Notes: generated from the letters alone by a model not told the origin. A stretch of 40,297 nucleotides of DNA from an uncultured Burkholderiales bacterium (GCA_937873395.1 CALMYH010000159.1:1-40297); one strand, 5' to 3'; shown: positions 17,712 to 27,035, numbered from the stretch's first letter. Numbers and translations are program-made.

Positions 17712-18770
17712 ATGAAAGATTCCCGGATTTTATCGAGCTTCCAGGAGCTCTCCCACGCTGCCGGCGCGCGTCCCTTGACCGACATGCCGCCGCTGCGGCA
17801 GCGCGACCTGGTGTTCGACACCTGCCAGGTCGGGGTGGTGTTGCGGGCGGTGGTGTTCGTGCAATCGGTGGTGGCGGTCGCGGCGCTGTTTGGGGCCAGC
17901 AGCCTGTGGGGCTGGCTCACCTCGCTGGCGCTCATCACCGCTGCCGCACTGCCCGCCACGCTGGGCTGGCTGCTGGTGATGTGTGCGGCCAAACGGCCGC
18001 TCGACCGCCTGGCCGAGCCCGCCCAATGGGCCGTGGGTGTCGTGCTTGGGGCGCTGATGGCGCTTTATGGCTGTGCGATCGTTTCGTGGATGGGGCTGGT
18101 CGACCCGGTGCCCTGGCTGGCCAGTGCGGCAGCGGGCGCGCTGCTGGCCCTGGTGCTGGTGACTGCGCTGGTCTGGCGATTCAAGGCGCGCGAGCCCGCC
18201 GGCACCACGGCGCAACTGGCCGAGCTGCAGGCCCGCATTCGTCCCCATTTCCTGTTCAATACGCTCAACAGCGCGATCGCCCTGGTACGGGCCGAGCCGG
18301 CCAAGGCCGAAAGCCTGCTGGAGGACCTCAGCGAACTGTTTCGCCATGCGCTGGCCGACACGCAGCAGGCGGTGCCCTTGTTACAGGAGCTGGAGCTGGC
18401 CGAACACTACCTGGCCATCGAGCAGGTGCGCTTCGGGGACCGGCTCAAGGTCGAATGGAGCCTGGACGAAGCCAGCTTCAAGGCCAAACTGCCGCCGCTG
18501 ATTCTGCAGCCTTTGGTGGAGAATGCGGTCAAGCACGGGGTGGAACCGAGCCCGGACGGTGCCACCGTGCGCATCAGCACCCAGCGGCGCGGAAGCGTGG
18601 TGGTGATCAAGGTCACCAACACGGTACCGGCGGGCACGGGCAAGCCCGGGCACGGGCTGGCATTGGACAATGTGCGCCAGCGACTGACCCTGCTGCACGA
18701 CGTGCAGGGCCGGTTCCAGAGTGCGCTGGTCAACGGGGTGTTTCAGGTTCGCCTGGAAATCCCGGTATAA
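17712..18770 (+). CDS. LytS/AlgZ-type sensor histidine kinase
   Basis: This 352-residue membrane kinase has four predicted transmembrane helices (about 42-62, 68-91, 107-129 and 134-155) and no large periplasmic domain. A His_kinase domain follows, with the phosphoacceptor H179 in [13 protein letters not shown], and an ATPase domain with [12 protein letters not shown] (N box) and a [13 protein letters not shown] glycine-rich box. It belongs to the same class as AlgZ/FimS of Pseudomonas and should phosphorylate the regulator encoded 37 bases downstream. An in-frame ATG at 17667 would add 15 residues; 17712 is preferred because the upstream part is basic and unconserved, though neither has a strong ribosome-binding site. 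Confidence 0.88.
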   Translation: MKDSRILSSFQELSHAAGARPLTDMPPLRQRDLVFDTCQVGVVLRAVVFVQSVVAVAALFGASSLWGWLTSLALITAAALPATLGWLLVMCAAKRPLDRLAEPAQWAVGVVLGALMALYGCAIVSWMGLVDPVPWLASAAAGALLALVLVTALVWRFKAREPAGTTAQLAELQARIRPHFLFNTLNSAIALVRAEPAKAESLLEDLSELFRHALADTQQAVPLLQELELAEHYLAIEQVRFGDRLKVEWSLDEASFKAKLPPLILQPLVENAVKHGVEPSPDGATVRISTQRRGSVVVIKVTNTVPAGTGKPGHGLALDNVRQRLTLLHDVQGRFQSALVNGVFQVRLEIPV

Positions 18771-18807
18771 CACGAGGATCGCCACCGATCCGGGATGGGA
18801 GCAAGGC

Positions 18808-19545
18808 ATGGTTCTGAGGGCACTGATTGTCGACGACGAATCCCTGGCGCGTGCACGCCTGCGCACGCTGCTGGGAGACTGTCGTGAGCCGCGCGTCGAG
18901 GTGATCGGCGAAGCCGGCAACGCCGTCCAGGCCATGGACCAGATCCAGCGCGGTGGACTGGATGTGGTCATGCTCGACGTGCACATGCCCGGAGTCGATG
19001 GCATGGCGCTGGCCGGTGCGCTGCGCAACATGCCGGACCCGCCGGCCATCATTTTTGTCACCGCCCACGCCGAGCACGCGGTGCAGGCCTTCGAGCTGGA
19101 AGCGGTCGACTACCTGACCAAGCCGGTGCGGCTGGAGCGGTTGTTGCGGGCCCTGCAGAAGGTGGAGCGGCAGCGCAGCAGCGAGCCGGCCATCATCGAG
19201 GGTGCCGGCGAAAGCCTGATCATCCAGGAGCGCGGGCGCAGCGAGCGCGTGGCCCTGGCCGATGTGATTTATCTCAAGGCCGAGCTCAAGTACATCACGG
19301 TGCGCACCACCGACAAGGAACACATCTACGACGGTGCGCTCAACGACCTGGAGCAGCGCTTCGGCCACCTGTTCGTGCGGGTGCACCGCAACGCCCTGGT
19401 CTCGCGACGTCGCGTGCGCGCGGTCGAGAAACACAGTGATCCGGTCGAAGGCGAAGGCTGGACCGTGCGACTGGACGGCGTCGACGAACGCCTGGCAGTT
19501 TCGCGCCGGCAGCTGGCGGCGGTCCGTGAAGCCCTGATGGGGTGA
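18808..19545 (+). CDS. LytTR family response regulator (AlgR-like)
   Basis: This 245-residue regulator has a receiver domain (residues 1-120; acidic pocket D9-D10, phosphoacceptor D57 in MLDVHMPG, T/S in FVTAHAE, K in LTKPV). A LytTR DNA-binding domain follows (about 140-240), with VALADVIYLKAELKYITVRT and FVRVHRNALVSRRRV. It should bind DNA as a dimer under control of the upstream kinase. The ATG at 18808 is preceded by GGGAG and fits the family start; the longer open frame upstream overlaps the kinase gene without similarity. In Pseudomonas, hemC follows algR, but here the next gene is convergent recJ. Confidence 0.92.
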   Translation: MVLRALIVDDESLARARLRTLLGDCREPRVEVIGEAGNAVQAMDQIQRGGLDVVMLDVHMPGVDGMALAGALRNMPDPPAIIFVTAHAEHAVQAFELEAVDYLTKPVRLERLLRALQKVERQRSSEPAIIEGAGESLIIQERGRSERVALADVIYLKAELKYITVRTTDKEHIYDGALNDLEQRFGHLFVRVHRNALVSRRRVRAVEKHSDPVEGEGWTVRLDGVDERLAVSRRQLAAVREALMG

Positions 19546-19566
19546 CGCCGGAGGCGGCGCGGGGGG

Positions 19567-21303
19567 TCAAAGTTCCGCGGCTTCGATCAGGAAGCGCACC
19601 CGCCGTTGCCCCTGCCACTCGTCCGCATCCAGCCGGAATGCGATCTTGACCCTCGCAGGCAGCGGCTCGGTGTGGCCGAACCAGATGCCGTCCACCGGGT
19701 CACCCTGGTGCTTGAGCTTGACGGCCAGGTGCTTCTCGGCCACCAGGCGCTGGCTGACGATCTGCACCTCTTCGCAGAACACCGGCGGGGCAAAACCCTG
19801 GCCCCAGACATGGCCGTGCAGCGCGTCCACCAGGTCCGGTCGTCGGTACTGCGGCTCCAGCGCGCCGTCGGCTTCCAGTTTTCGCTGCAGGGTGGGGGCA
19901 TCCAGCCACTCGTGGGCCACCTGGGCCAGCGCCTGCTCGAAGGTGTCCAGGTGCTCCTCGTCGATCGTGCAGCCGGCGGCCATGGCGTGACCCCCGAAGC
20001 GCAGCAGCACGCCCGGGTGGCGTTTGGCTACCAGGTCGAGCGCGTCGCGCAGGTGAAAGCCCGGAATCGACCGTCCCGAGCCCTTGAGCTCGTGCTCCTT
20101 GCCCTCGGCGCCGCTGGCCGCGAACACGAAGGTCGGCCGGTGCAGCTTGTCTTTCAGCCGCGAGGCCACGATGCCGACCACGCCTTCGTGAAAGTCGGGG
20201 TCGAACACGGTGATGGCCGGCGGCGGGTCCTCGCTCTCTTCGAACAGCTCCTCGGCCAGCATCAGTGCCTGCTCGCGCATGTCGCCTTCGATGGCCCGGC
20301 GTTCGCGGTTGATGCCGTCCAGCGCGCGCGCCAGTTCGTCGGCGCGCCCCGGGTCGTCGGTCAGCAGGCATTCGATGCCCAGCGTCATGTCGGCCAGCCG
20401 GCCGGCGGCATTCAGGCGCGGGCCGAGGGCAAAACCGAAATCGAAGCTGCTGGCCTTCTGCGGCTGCCGCCCGGCGGCAGCAAACAGCGCGGCCAGGCCG
20501 GGTGGCATGGCGCCGGCCCGCACCCGCTTGAGGCCCTGGGCGACCAGGCGGCGGTTGTTGGTGTCCAGCTTCACCACGTCGGCCACCGTGCCCAGTGCGA
20601 CGAGGGGCAGCAGCGCATCGATCCGCGGTTGGGTCTGCAAAGCGAAGACGCCACGCTCGCGCAGCTCGGCGCGCAGCGCCAGCAGCACGTAGAACATCAC
20701 CCCGACCCCGGCGATGTTTTTGCTCTCGAAGCCGCAGCCGGGCTGGTTGGGGTTGACGATCAGGCAGTCCTGCGGGAGCGTGACCACGCCATCCGCCACG
20801 GCCGGCAGGTGGTGGTCGGTGACCAGCACCTGAAGACCCAGTTCACGCGCCACCCGCACGCCCTCGACGCTGGCAATGCCGTTGTCCACCGTGAGCAGCC
20901 AGTCGGCGCCGCGCTGCTTCACACGCCGCGCAATGGCCGGGGTCAGGCCGTAGCCGTCGGTGACGCGATCGGGCACCAGGTACTCCACCCGGTCCCAGCC
21001 CAGGGTCGCACCCAGCAGGCGCAGGCCGCGCACCGCGACGGCGCAGGCGGTGGCGCCGTCGCAGTCGTAGTCGGCCACCACACACACCCGCTGGCCGGCC
21101 TGCATGGCATCGGCCAGGGCGCGGGCAGCTTCGAGGGTGCCTTGCATCGAGGCGGGCGGCAGCAGGCGCGCCAGGGCGTCGTCCAGTTCGTCGGGGTGCT
21201 GGATGCCGCGCGCCGCGAACAGGCGCGCCAGCAGGGGGTGCAGTCCGCTTTGTTCCAGCGTCCAGGCGGCACGGGGCGGAATGTCTCGGGTGACGATCTT
21301 CAT
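19567..21303 (-). CDS. recJ: Single-stranded-DNA-specific exonuclease RecJ
   Basis: RecJ degrades single-stranded DNA 5' to 3' in RecF-pathway recombination and mismatch and base-excision repair. The 578-residue protein has the DHH-family metal ligands in ADYDCDG (D78, D80, D82), D140 in LTVDNGI, and DHH at 163-165 (LVTDHHLP). It also has the C-terminal DHHA1 motif RFGGHAMAAGCTI and an OB-fold tail. Its ATG (21301-21303) overlaps the stop of the upstream gene in the ATGA arrangement, so translation is probably coupled. It converges on the LytTR regulator. Confidence 0.96.
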   Translation of the reverse strand: MKIVTRDIPPRAAWTLEQSGLHPLLARLFAARGIQHPDELDDALARLLPPASMQGTLEAARALADAMQAGQRVCVVADYDCDGATACAVAVRGLRLLGATLGWDRVEYLVPDRVTDGYGLTPAIARRVKQRGADWLLTVDNGIASVEGVRVARELGLQVLVTDHHLPAVADGVVTLPQDCLIVNPNQPGCGFESKNIAGVGVMFYVLLALRAELRERGVFALQTQPRIDALLPLVALGTVADVVKLDTNNRRLVAQGLKRVRAGAMPPGLAALFAAAGRQPQKASSFDFGFALGPRLNAAGRLADMTLGIECLLTDDPGRADELARALDGINRERRAIEGDMREQALMLAEELFEESEDPPPAITVFDPDFHEGVVGIVASRLKDKLHRPTFVFAASGAEGKEHELKGSGRSIPGFHLRDALDLVAKRHPGVLLRFGGHAMAAGCTIDEEHLDTFEQALAQVAHEWLDAPTLQRKLEADGALEPQYRRPDLVDALHGHVWGQGFAPPVFCEEVQIVSQRLVAEKHLAVKLKHQGDPVDGIWFGHTEPLPARVKIAFRLDADEWQGQRRVRFLIEAAEL

Positions 21304-22280
21304 AGGAGGGCAAGTGTCTCACCAACCGGGTCCGGGCGGCGCCAGCGGGCCCTCAGGCGTTGCCAGAGACTGCCCGCCTGTCCGGGGCCCGGGGTGGCCC
21401 AGGTGCGCGCGTGGCGCTCGCCGCAGAGGGTCAGGTGCACGGGGTGGCCGGCTTCGGTGGCGCGCAGCAGTTCGGCCATCAGGCCCGTGTCCAGTGCCTG
21501 CCAGGCGGTTTGCCAGGCCGCCCAGTCGTCGCGCAGCGCGGCCTGGCGCAGGCTGTCCGGGCAACGGGGAGCGGGTTGCAGGCGTTCCGGTGCCTCGCAG
21601 GCGCCGGCACCGTGCACCCAGAAACCGTTGACCGGCAACAGGCAAGCCGCCTCGCGGGTGTCGTTGACGGGCAGGGTGTAGAACAGCATCTGGGCCTCGC
21701 TCTGCAGGCGCTGCAGCAGGCGATGGCCTTGCGGGTTGTCGGGCGATTCGGTGAGCCAGGGACCGACTGGCCGGCCGCTGACCCGGTCCAGGCTGGCGCA
21801 CACCAGACCGCGCAGCGGCTCGCCCGAGGCCCGCCACCGGCCGCTGTCCACGAACTGCAGGCTCATGCCGTCTTCCTCGCACAGCGGTGCCAGCGCGGCC
21901 AGCAGCGCGCGGGAGCCTGTTTCGTCCAACCCGATCTGGTCGGCCGGCAGCAGCGTCACCTGGTCGATACCGATCTGGAAGTGGCAAGGGCTGAACCAGG
22001 CCTGGGGCGTGCCCGGGGCATCGCTGTCGGCGGCGGCCCAGGGCAGCTGGCCGTCGCGCACGGGCAGACCGAGCGCCTGGGCCAGGGCGCGTTCGTGCGG
22101 TGGGCTCAGGCTGTGCTCGGTGCCTTCATCCTCCGTTTGCGGGGCCAGGCGGTCGAGCAGGGCCTGCAGGTTCGGCAGCTGCAGACCGGGCAGCAGTGTC
22201 TGGCAGCCGGGTGCCGATGCGGCAGCGAAGGGAACGATCCAGGGGGGCGGCGTGTCGGGGGCCATCTGGGGAGCGGGCAT
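21300..22280 (-). CDS. Conserved hypothetical protein upstream of recJ
   Basis: This 326-residue soluble protein has no motif I can tie to a function. Homologues next to recJ in Burkholderiales are often labelled regulatory protein RpfE type or phosphoglycerate mutase, but the RHG motif of phosphoglycerate mutases is not visible, so those names should be doubted. Recognisable conserved stretches are WFSPCHFQIGIDQVTLL, a central DSGRWRASGEPLRGLV, MLFYTLPVNDTREA and LPVNGFWVHGAG. The ATG at 22280 is chosen because the extra upstream codons run into the lolC leader. Its stop overlaps the recJ start by four bases, implying coupled expression and perhaps a related role. Confidence 0.75.
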   Translation of the reverse strand: MPAPQMAPDTPPPWIVPFAAASAPGCQTLLPGLQLPNLQALLDRLAPQTEDEGTEHSLSPPHERALAQALGLPVRDGQLPWAAADSDAPGTPQAWFSPCHFQIGIDQVTLLPADQIGLDETGSRALLAALAPLCEEDGMSLQFVDSGRWRASGEPLRGLVCASLDRVSGRPVGPWLTESPDNPQGHRLLQRLQSEAQMLFYTLPVNDTREAACLLPVNGFWVHGAGACEAPERLQPAPRCPDSLRQAALRDDWAAWQTAWQALDTGLMAELLRATEAGHPVHLTLCGERHARTWATPGPGQAGSLWQRLRARWRRPDPVGETLALL

Positions 22281-22381
22281 GGTGCGATTGTCGGGGATGC
22301 CACAATGGCGGACGGAACCTGGCGACGTTCCCGTGTCTCTGACCGGGACTCCCGCGGCAGGTGCCGCGATCAAGTCATCTG

Positions 22382-23638
22382 ATGCAAACCCCCTACGAAC
22401 TCATCCTGGGCTGGCGCTACACCCGCGCCGGCCGTGCCACGCGGCGCAACGGCTTCATCTCCTTCATCTCGGGGGTGTCGATGCTGGGCATCGCCCTGGG
22501 CGTGGCTGCGCTCATCATCGTGCTGTCGGTGATGAACGGTTTCCAGAAGGAGGTCCGCGATCGAATGCTGGGCGTGCTCTCGCACATCGAAATCTTCGAA
22601 CCTGCGGGCGAGGCCATTCCCGACCTGCCGCGCGTGCTGGCCACCGTCGAAGGCCACCCGGAGGTTCGTGGTGCCGCGCCCTTTGTGGGTGCTCAGGCCC
22701 TGATCGCGCGGGGCGAAGACATGAAAGGCGCGCTGGTGCGCGGCATCGATCCGGCGCTGGAGCCGCGGGTGACCGACCTGGCCGCCGATCTCGCCGACAC
22801 CGTGCTGCCGCGCCTGCAGCCGGGCGCCTTCGGAGTGGTGCTGGGCGGCGAGCTGGCGCGCAGCCTGGGCGTCATGACCGGCGACACCGTGACCCTGATC
22901 GCGCCCAGCGGCCAGGTCACGCCCGCCGGTGTGGTACCTCGCATCCGGCAGCTGTCGGTGGTGGGCGTTTTTGATTCCGGTCACTATGAGTACGACTCGG
23001 CGCTGGCCCTGATGCATGTGGACGACGCGGCGCGCATTTTCCGGGTCGAGGGTCCGACCGGCGTGCGCGTGAAGATCCGCGATCTGCACAGCGCGCGCGA
23101 GGTCGCGATCGACATCGCCGGCCAGCTCGACCGCGGCTTGCTGGTGCGCGACTGGACGCGCCAGAACCGCACCTGGTTCGCCGCGGTGCAGCTGGAGAAG
23201 CGCATGATGTTCATCATCCTCACGCTGATCGTGGCGGTGGCGGCCTTCAACCTGGTGTCCACGCTGGTGATGACGGTGACCGACAAGCGCGCCGACATTG
23301 CCATCCTGCGCACCCTGGGCGCCAGCCCCGGCAGCATCATGGGTGTGTTCATGGTGCAAGGGGCCATGGTGGGCATCATCGGCACCGGTGCGGGTCTGCT
23401 GCTGGGCCTGGGCGTGGCCTTCAACATCGACAGCATCGTGCCGGCCCTCGAACGTGCCATCGGTGCCAGCTTCCTGCCGCAGGACATCTACCTGATCAAC
23501 CGCATGCCCAGCGACCCGCAACGCAGCGACATCCTGCCCGTTGCCCTGATCTCGCTGGCTCTGTCCTTCGTGGCGACGATCTACCCGAGCTGGCGCGCCA
23601 GCCGCGTCAACCCTGCGGAGGCACTCAGGTATGAGTGA
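22382..23638 (+). CDS. lolC: Lipoprotein-releasing ABC transporter permease LolC/LolE
   Basis: This 418-residue inner-membrane permease belongs to the LolCDE system, which extracts outer-membrane lipoproteins from the inner membrane and hands them to LolA. It starts with the family signature [13 protein letters not shown]...[21 protein letters not shown], which forms the first helix. A large periplasmic domain (about 50-260) follows, then three more helices ([66 protein letters not shown]). Only one permease gene is present, suggesting a homodimer (LolF-like) rather than a LolC/LolE pair. The ATG at 22382 lacks a clear ribosome-binding site; a GC hairpin (22353-22368) precedes it. The 3' end overlaps lolD by eight bases. 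Confidence 0.93.
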   Translation: MQTPYELILGWRYTRAGRATRRNGFISFISGVSMLGIALGVAALIIVLSVMNGFQKEVRDRMLGVLSHIEIFEPAGEAIPDLPRVLATVEGHPEVRGAAPFVGAQALIARGEDMKGALVRGIDPALEPRVTDLAADLADTVLPRLQPGAFGVVLGGELARSLGVMTGDTVTLIAPSGQVTPAGVVPRIRQLSVVGVFDSGHYEYDSALALMHVDDAARIFRVEGPTGVRVKIRDLHSAREVAIDIAGQLDRGLLVRDWTRQNRTWFAAVQLEKRMMFIILTLIVAVAAFNLVSTLVMTVTDKRADIAILRTLGASPGSIMGVFMVQGAMVGIIGTGAGLLLGLGVAFNIDSIVPALERAIGASFLPQDIYLINRMPSDPQRSDILPVALISLALSFVATIYPSWRASRVNPAEALRYE

Positions 23639-24305
23639 ACTGGTCATCCAGGCACAAGGCCTGACCAAACGTTTCACCGAAGGCCGGCTGGACGTCACCG
23701 TGCTGCGTGGCGTGGACTTGTCGGTGCGTCGGGGCGAGACGGTCGCCATCGTCGGGGCATCGGGTTCGGGCAAGAGCACCCTGCTGCACCTGCTGGGCGG
23801 GCTCGATGCCCCGTCCCAGGGGCAGGTTCAGTTGATGGGCGAGACCATCAGCGGGCTCAGCGCCGCCCGCCAGGGCGCGCTGCGCAACCAGCACCTGGGC
23901 TTTGTCTACCAGTTCCACCACCTGCTGCCCGAATTCAGTGCCGTCGACAACGTGGCCATGCCGCTGTGGATCCGGCGCATGGACCGGACGCAGGCCCGCG
24001 CCCAGGCGGCCGACACCCTGTCGCGCGTGGGGCTGGCCGAGCGCCTGCGGCACCGGCCGGCCGAGCTGTCCGGCGGTGAGCGTCAACGGGTGGCGATCGC
24101 GCGGGCACTGGTCACCCGACCGGCCTGTGTGCTGGCCGACGAGCCCACCGGCAACCTCGACCGCAGCACCGCTGACGGGGTGTTCGCGCTGATGATGCAC
24201 CTGGCGCGCGACCAGGGCACGGCCTTCATCGTGGTCACCCACGACGAAAGCCTGGCCGCCCGTTGCGACCGTATGCTGCATTTGCGCAGCGGTGTGCTGA
24301 CCTGA
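23631..24305 (+). CDS. lolD: Lipoprotein-releasing ABC transporter ATPase LolD
   Basis: This 224-residue ATPase powers lipoprotein release with the permease encoded just upstream. It has Walker [10 protein letters not shown] (42-50), a Q-loop in [14 protein letters not shown] (the FHHLLPEF motif is typical of LolD), signature [15 protein letters not shown], Walker [13 protein letters not shown], and H-loop VVTHD. The start ATG lies within the last eight bases of lolC, so the two are translationally coupled. Length is normal. It converges on the META lipoprotein gene. Confidence 0.96.
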   Translation: MSELVIQAQGLTKRFTEGRLDVTVLRGVDLSVRRGETVAIVGASGSGKSTLLHLLGGLDAPSQGQVQLMGETISGLSAARQGALRNQHLGFVYQFHHLLPEFSAVDNVAMPLWIRRMDRTQARAQAADTLSRVGLAERLRHRPAELSGGERQRVAIARALVTRPACVLADEPTGNLDRSTADGVFALMMHLARDQGTAFIVVTHDESLAARCDRMLHLRSGVLT

Positions 24306-24327
24306 GGCGGCGGTTCGGCCCGTCGCT

Positions 24328-24777
24328 TCAGGGTTGGGTGCGCACGAAACGCAAGGGCTGTTGCCGGTCCTGAAGGTGGATCAGCAGCACGCTGTCGCTG
24401 ATCTCGAAACGGCTGGCCTGCTGCAGGGCGGACAGATAGCGCGGCTCCAGTTCCGCGTGGGGACCGATGCAGGCCATCTTGGTCGACCCCATCTGGCCGA
24501 AGCCGATGCGCTGGCCCGACACGGTGACGCTGCCGAAGTACCGGTTGCACGAGCCGCTGCCGGCCACCCGGTCGGCTTCGACGAAGGCCAGCGTGGCTGC
24601 GGGACGTTCGGGCAGGGTTTCGCCGTCCATTTCGACCAGACGCCATTCGGTGCCCACCAGCCCGGCGGCGGCGGTGCCCACGCTGCCTGCACAGGCGCCC
24701 AGGGACAGGGCCAGGGCGGGCAGGCACCAGGCCAGAATTTGCCAGGTGCGTGGGCGAGAAAGAGTCGGTGCTTGCAT
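24328..24777 (-). CDS. META/HslJ domain lipoprotein
   Basis: This 149-residue protein has a lipoprotein signal peptide (LAWCLPALALSLGAC) with lipobox LGAC, so it should be lipid-anchored after LolCDE-type sorting. A META (DUF306) domain follows, with GTEWRLVEMDGE, GSGSCNRYFGSV and the GSTKMAC motif. HslJ-like proteins are linked to heat or novobiocin resistance in E. coli, but the mechanism is unknown. The ATG at 24777 is preferred to one 8 codons upstream because it gives a normal signal peptide and has a purine-rich GAAGGAAAG stretch nearby. It diverges from tatD. Confidence 0.88.
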   Translation of the reverse strand: MQAPTLSRPRTWQILAWCLPALALSLGACAGSVGTAAAGLVGTEWRLVEMDGETLPERPAATLAFVEADRVAGSGSCNRYFGSVTVSGQRIGFGQMGSTKMACIGPHAELEPRYLSALQQASRFEISDSVLLIHLQDRQQPLRFVRTQP

Positions 24778-24847
24778 CACGGAGCTTTCCTTCGGGAACA
24801 CGGTTGGGGTTTCGGCGGCACAATTCCCTCAACGTGTTTATACCCCC

Positions 24848-25696
24848 ATGTGGATCGATACCCATTGCCACCTCGATGCGCCCGAATTCGGCGCCGGTCC
24901 GCACGCCGCCGACGGCCTGCGCGAACAGGCCCGCGCGCGGGGTGTGGCGCTGTGTGTGTTGCCAGCGGTCGAGTGTGCCAATTTCGATGCGGTTCGTCTG
25001 CTGGCGCACCGGCATGGCGATGCCTACGCACTGGGCATCCATCCGCTGTACGTGCCGCAGGCGCGCGACGACGACCTGGACCGGCTGGATCAGGCCCTGA
25101 CCCGGCACCGCGATGACCCGCGCCTGGTGGCGGTGGGAGAGATCGGGCTGGACTTCTTTGTCCCGACCCTGTGCGAGCCGGCCATGCGCGAGCGTCAGCT
25201 GCACTTCTACCGGGAGCAGCTGAAACTGGCGCGGCGGCATGCACTGCCCGTGATCCTGCACGTGCGCAGGAGTGCCGACGCATTGCTCAAGCAACTGCGG
25301 GCGCTGCCGACCGGCGGCGGCATTGCCCATGCCTTCAGTGGCAGCGCAGAGCAGGCGCGCCAGTTTGTGGAGCGGGGCTTCCGGCTCGGATTCGGTGGAG
25401 CCGTCACCTTCGACACCGCGCGTCGCCTGCGCACCCTGGCGACCGAATTGCCGCTGGACGCACTGGTGCTGGAGACCGACGCTCCCGACATTCCGCCCCA
25501 GTGGCTCTACACCACGGTCGCCGAACGGGCAGCGGGTCGGCCGCAAGGCCTGAACACGCCCGCCGAGCTGCCGCGCATCGGGGCGGTGCTGGCCGCCTTG
25601 CGCGGTCTGACGGTGGACGCCCTGGCCCAGGCCACCACGGCCAATGCCCGGCACGCCTTGCCGCGCTTGCGGGCCCTACATGTGAGTGGTGCATGA
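24848..25696 (+). CDS. TatD family metal-dependent hydrolase
   Basis: This 282-residue TIM-barrel hydrolase starts with the metal ligands D4-T-H6-C-H8 (IDTHCHLD) and has E98 in VGEIGLDFF. Further metal-site segments are PVILHVRRS, AHAFSGS and VLETDAPDI, the last containing the catalytic aspartate. TatD-family enzymes act as 3'-5' DNases/RNases or quality-control D-aminoacyl hydrolases. The ATG at 24848 begins the conserved IDTHCHLD motif. A TTATAC element ends only five bases before the ATG, which would fit a leaderless mRNA. Its stop overlaps the next ATG (ATGA). Confidence 0.93.
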   Translation: MWIDTHCHLDAPEFGAGPHAADGLREQARARGVALCVLPAVECANFDAVRLLAHRHGDAYALGIHPLYVPQARDDDLDRLDQALTRHRDDPRLVAVGEIGLDFFVPTLCEPAMRERQLHFYREQLKLARRHALPVILHVRRSADALLKQLRALPTGGGIAHAFSGSAEQARQFVERGFRLGFGGAVTFDTARRLRTLATELPLDALVLETDAPDIPPQWLYTTVAERAAGRPQGLNTPAELPRIGAVLAALRGLTVDALAQATTANARHALPRLRALHVSGA

Positions 25697-26190
25697 GCCG
25701 GTTGCAGGGGCTGCCACCCGTCATCGGACCCCAGACCCGCCTGCTGGTGCTGGGCAGCTTTCCCGGCCTGGCCTCGCTGCGGGCGCAGCAATACTACGGT
25801 CACCCTCAGAACCAGTTCTGGAAAATCCTGGCTGCGCTGTGGTCGACCGATCTGATGGCCTTGGATTATGGGCAGCGCCTCGACGAGGTGCGCCGGCGGG
25901 GCCTGGGCATCTGGGACGTCTACGCCACCTGCGAGCGCGAGGGCAGCCTGGACGCCGACATCCGCTCGCCCGAACTCAACGATTTCGAGCGGGTGCGGCG
26001 CACCTGCCCGCGCCTGCTGGCCATTGCCCACAACGGGGGCGAGAGCTTCCGCCATGCGAAGCACACCCGGGCGCTGGGCCTGCCGGTCTACCGCCTGCCG
26101 TCCACCAGTCCGGCCAACGCCAGCTGGAGCTTCGAGCGCAAGCTGATGGCCTGGCGCGAGGTGTTCCAGGCCGGCGGGCTGCTGGGCTGA
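25693..26190 (+). CDS. DNA-deoxyinosine (hypoxanthine/uracil family 6) glycosylase
   Basis: This 165-residue protein belongs to the uracil-DNA glycosylase superfamily, family 6, which removes hypoxanthine from deaminated adenine. Family motifs are GSFPG (21-25), YYGHPQNQFWKIL, LGIWDVYATCEREGSLDADI, IAHNGG and the C-terminal LPSTSPANAS. The gene overlaps the tatD stop by four bases, so a nuclease-like and a base-excision enzyme are co-translated, which makes a DNA-repair role for this TatD plausible. The conserved N-terminus supports the ATG at 25693 over longer upstream starts that lie inside tatD. Confidence 0.9.
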   Translation: MSRLQGLPPVIGPQTRLLVLGSFPGLASLRAQQYYGHPQNQFWKILAALWSTDLMALDYGQRLDEVRRRGLGIWDVYATCEREGSLDADIRSPELNDFERVRRTCPRLLAIAHNGGESFRHAKHTRALGLPVYRLPSTSPANASWSFERKLMAWREVFQAGGLLG

Positions 26191-26197
26191 GCCGGGT

Positions 26198-27007
26198 TCA
26201 GACGCTGCGATGGGCGACCGGGGTTTCGGGCACCGGGTAGCCGGCCGCGCCGAAAGTGGAGACGATGGCCTTGTGGGTGTCGAAGTACACCTGCCAGTAG
26301 TGGTCCGTGTGGGTGTAGGGACGGACACACAGCAGGGGGCCTTCGGGCGTGAACTGCAGGATTTCGATGTCGGGTGCCGGCGCGTCCTTCACGTTGGGGA
26401 TGGCGGCGATCACCGGGCGCAGGCGGGCGATGGCGTCCTGCACGTCCACGCTGTTGGCCACCTTGGCCACACAGTCGACACGCCGGAAGGCTTCGGCGCT
26501 GAAATTCTGGATGTTGTCGCCGAACACCTTGCCGTTGCCCACCACCGTCAGCACATTGTCGGGGGTCACGATGGTGGTGGCGAACAGGCCCAGCTCCTTG
26601 ACCGTGCCCAGCGTTCCGCCCGCGCTGATGAAATCGCCCACCTTGTAGGGCCGAAGCACCTGCAGGAACAGGCCCGCCGCAAAATTGCCCAGCATGCCGC
26701 TCCAGGCGGCTCCGATGGCCAGGCCGGCACCGGCCAGCAGGGCGGCAAAGGAAGTGGTCTTGACCCCGAAAATGTCCAGGATGGCCAGGATCAGGATCAG
26801 CGTCAGCAGCACCGAGATGATGGACTTGAGGTAGTTCGCCAGCGTGGCATCCACCTTCTTGCCGCGTTCCAGCGCGCTGCCCACCAGCGAAACCGCCATG
26901 CCGATCAGCCAGCGGCCGATGATCCAGGCGGCGATGGCGCCCAGGATCTTCAGCCCGAATTCGGCCCCCTGTGTGCTCAGAAAACTCAAGACCGCTTCCA
27001 TGTTCAT
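26198..27007 (-). CDS. MscS family mechanosensitive channel
   Basis: This 269-residue small-conductance mechanosensitive channel is close in length to E. coli MscS (286). It has two N-terminal helices (GLKILGAIAAWIIGRWLIGMAV and SIISVLLTLILILAILDIFG) and the pore helix with glycine/alanine packing (FAALLAGAGLAIGAAWSGMLGNFAAGLFL). The beta domain follows (RPYKVGDFISAGGTLGTVKELGLFATTI.TPDN), then a C-terminal mixed domain ending at about residue 265. It should release ions on hypo-osmotic shock. The ATG at 27007 gives MNMEAV; a frame extends upstream but across the divergent gene, so it is rejected. Seven bases separate its stop from the convergent glycosylase gene. Confidence 0.94.
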   Translation of the reverse strand: MNMEAVLSFLSTQGAEFGLKILGAIAAWIIGRWLIGMAVSLVGSALERGKKVDATLANYLKSIISVLLTLILILAILDIFGVKTTSFAALLAGAGLAIGAAWSGMLGNFAAGLFLQVLRPYKVGDFISAGGTLGTVKELGLFATTIVTPDNVLTVVGNGKVFGDNIQNFSAEAFRRVDCVAKVANSVDVQDAIARLRPVIAAIPNVKDAPAPDIEILQFTPEGPLLCVRPYTHTDHYWQVYFDTHKAIVSTFGAAGYPVPETPVAHRSV

Positions 27008-27035
27008 AATGCTTGCTCCGGATGCCGGTTGACCA

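Noticed and set aside
19606-21681. 691-codon plus-strand frame opposite recJ
   Set aside because: RecJ on the minus strand is complete with all motifs. The opposite translation has no recognisable domain and strongly biased composition.
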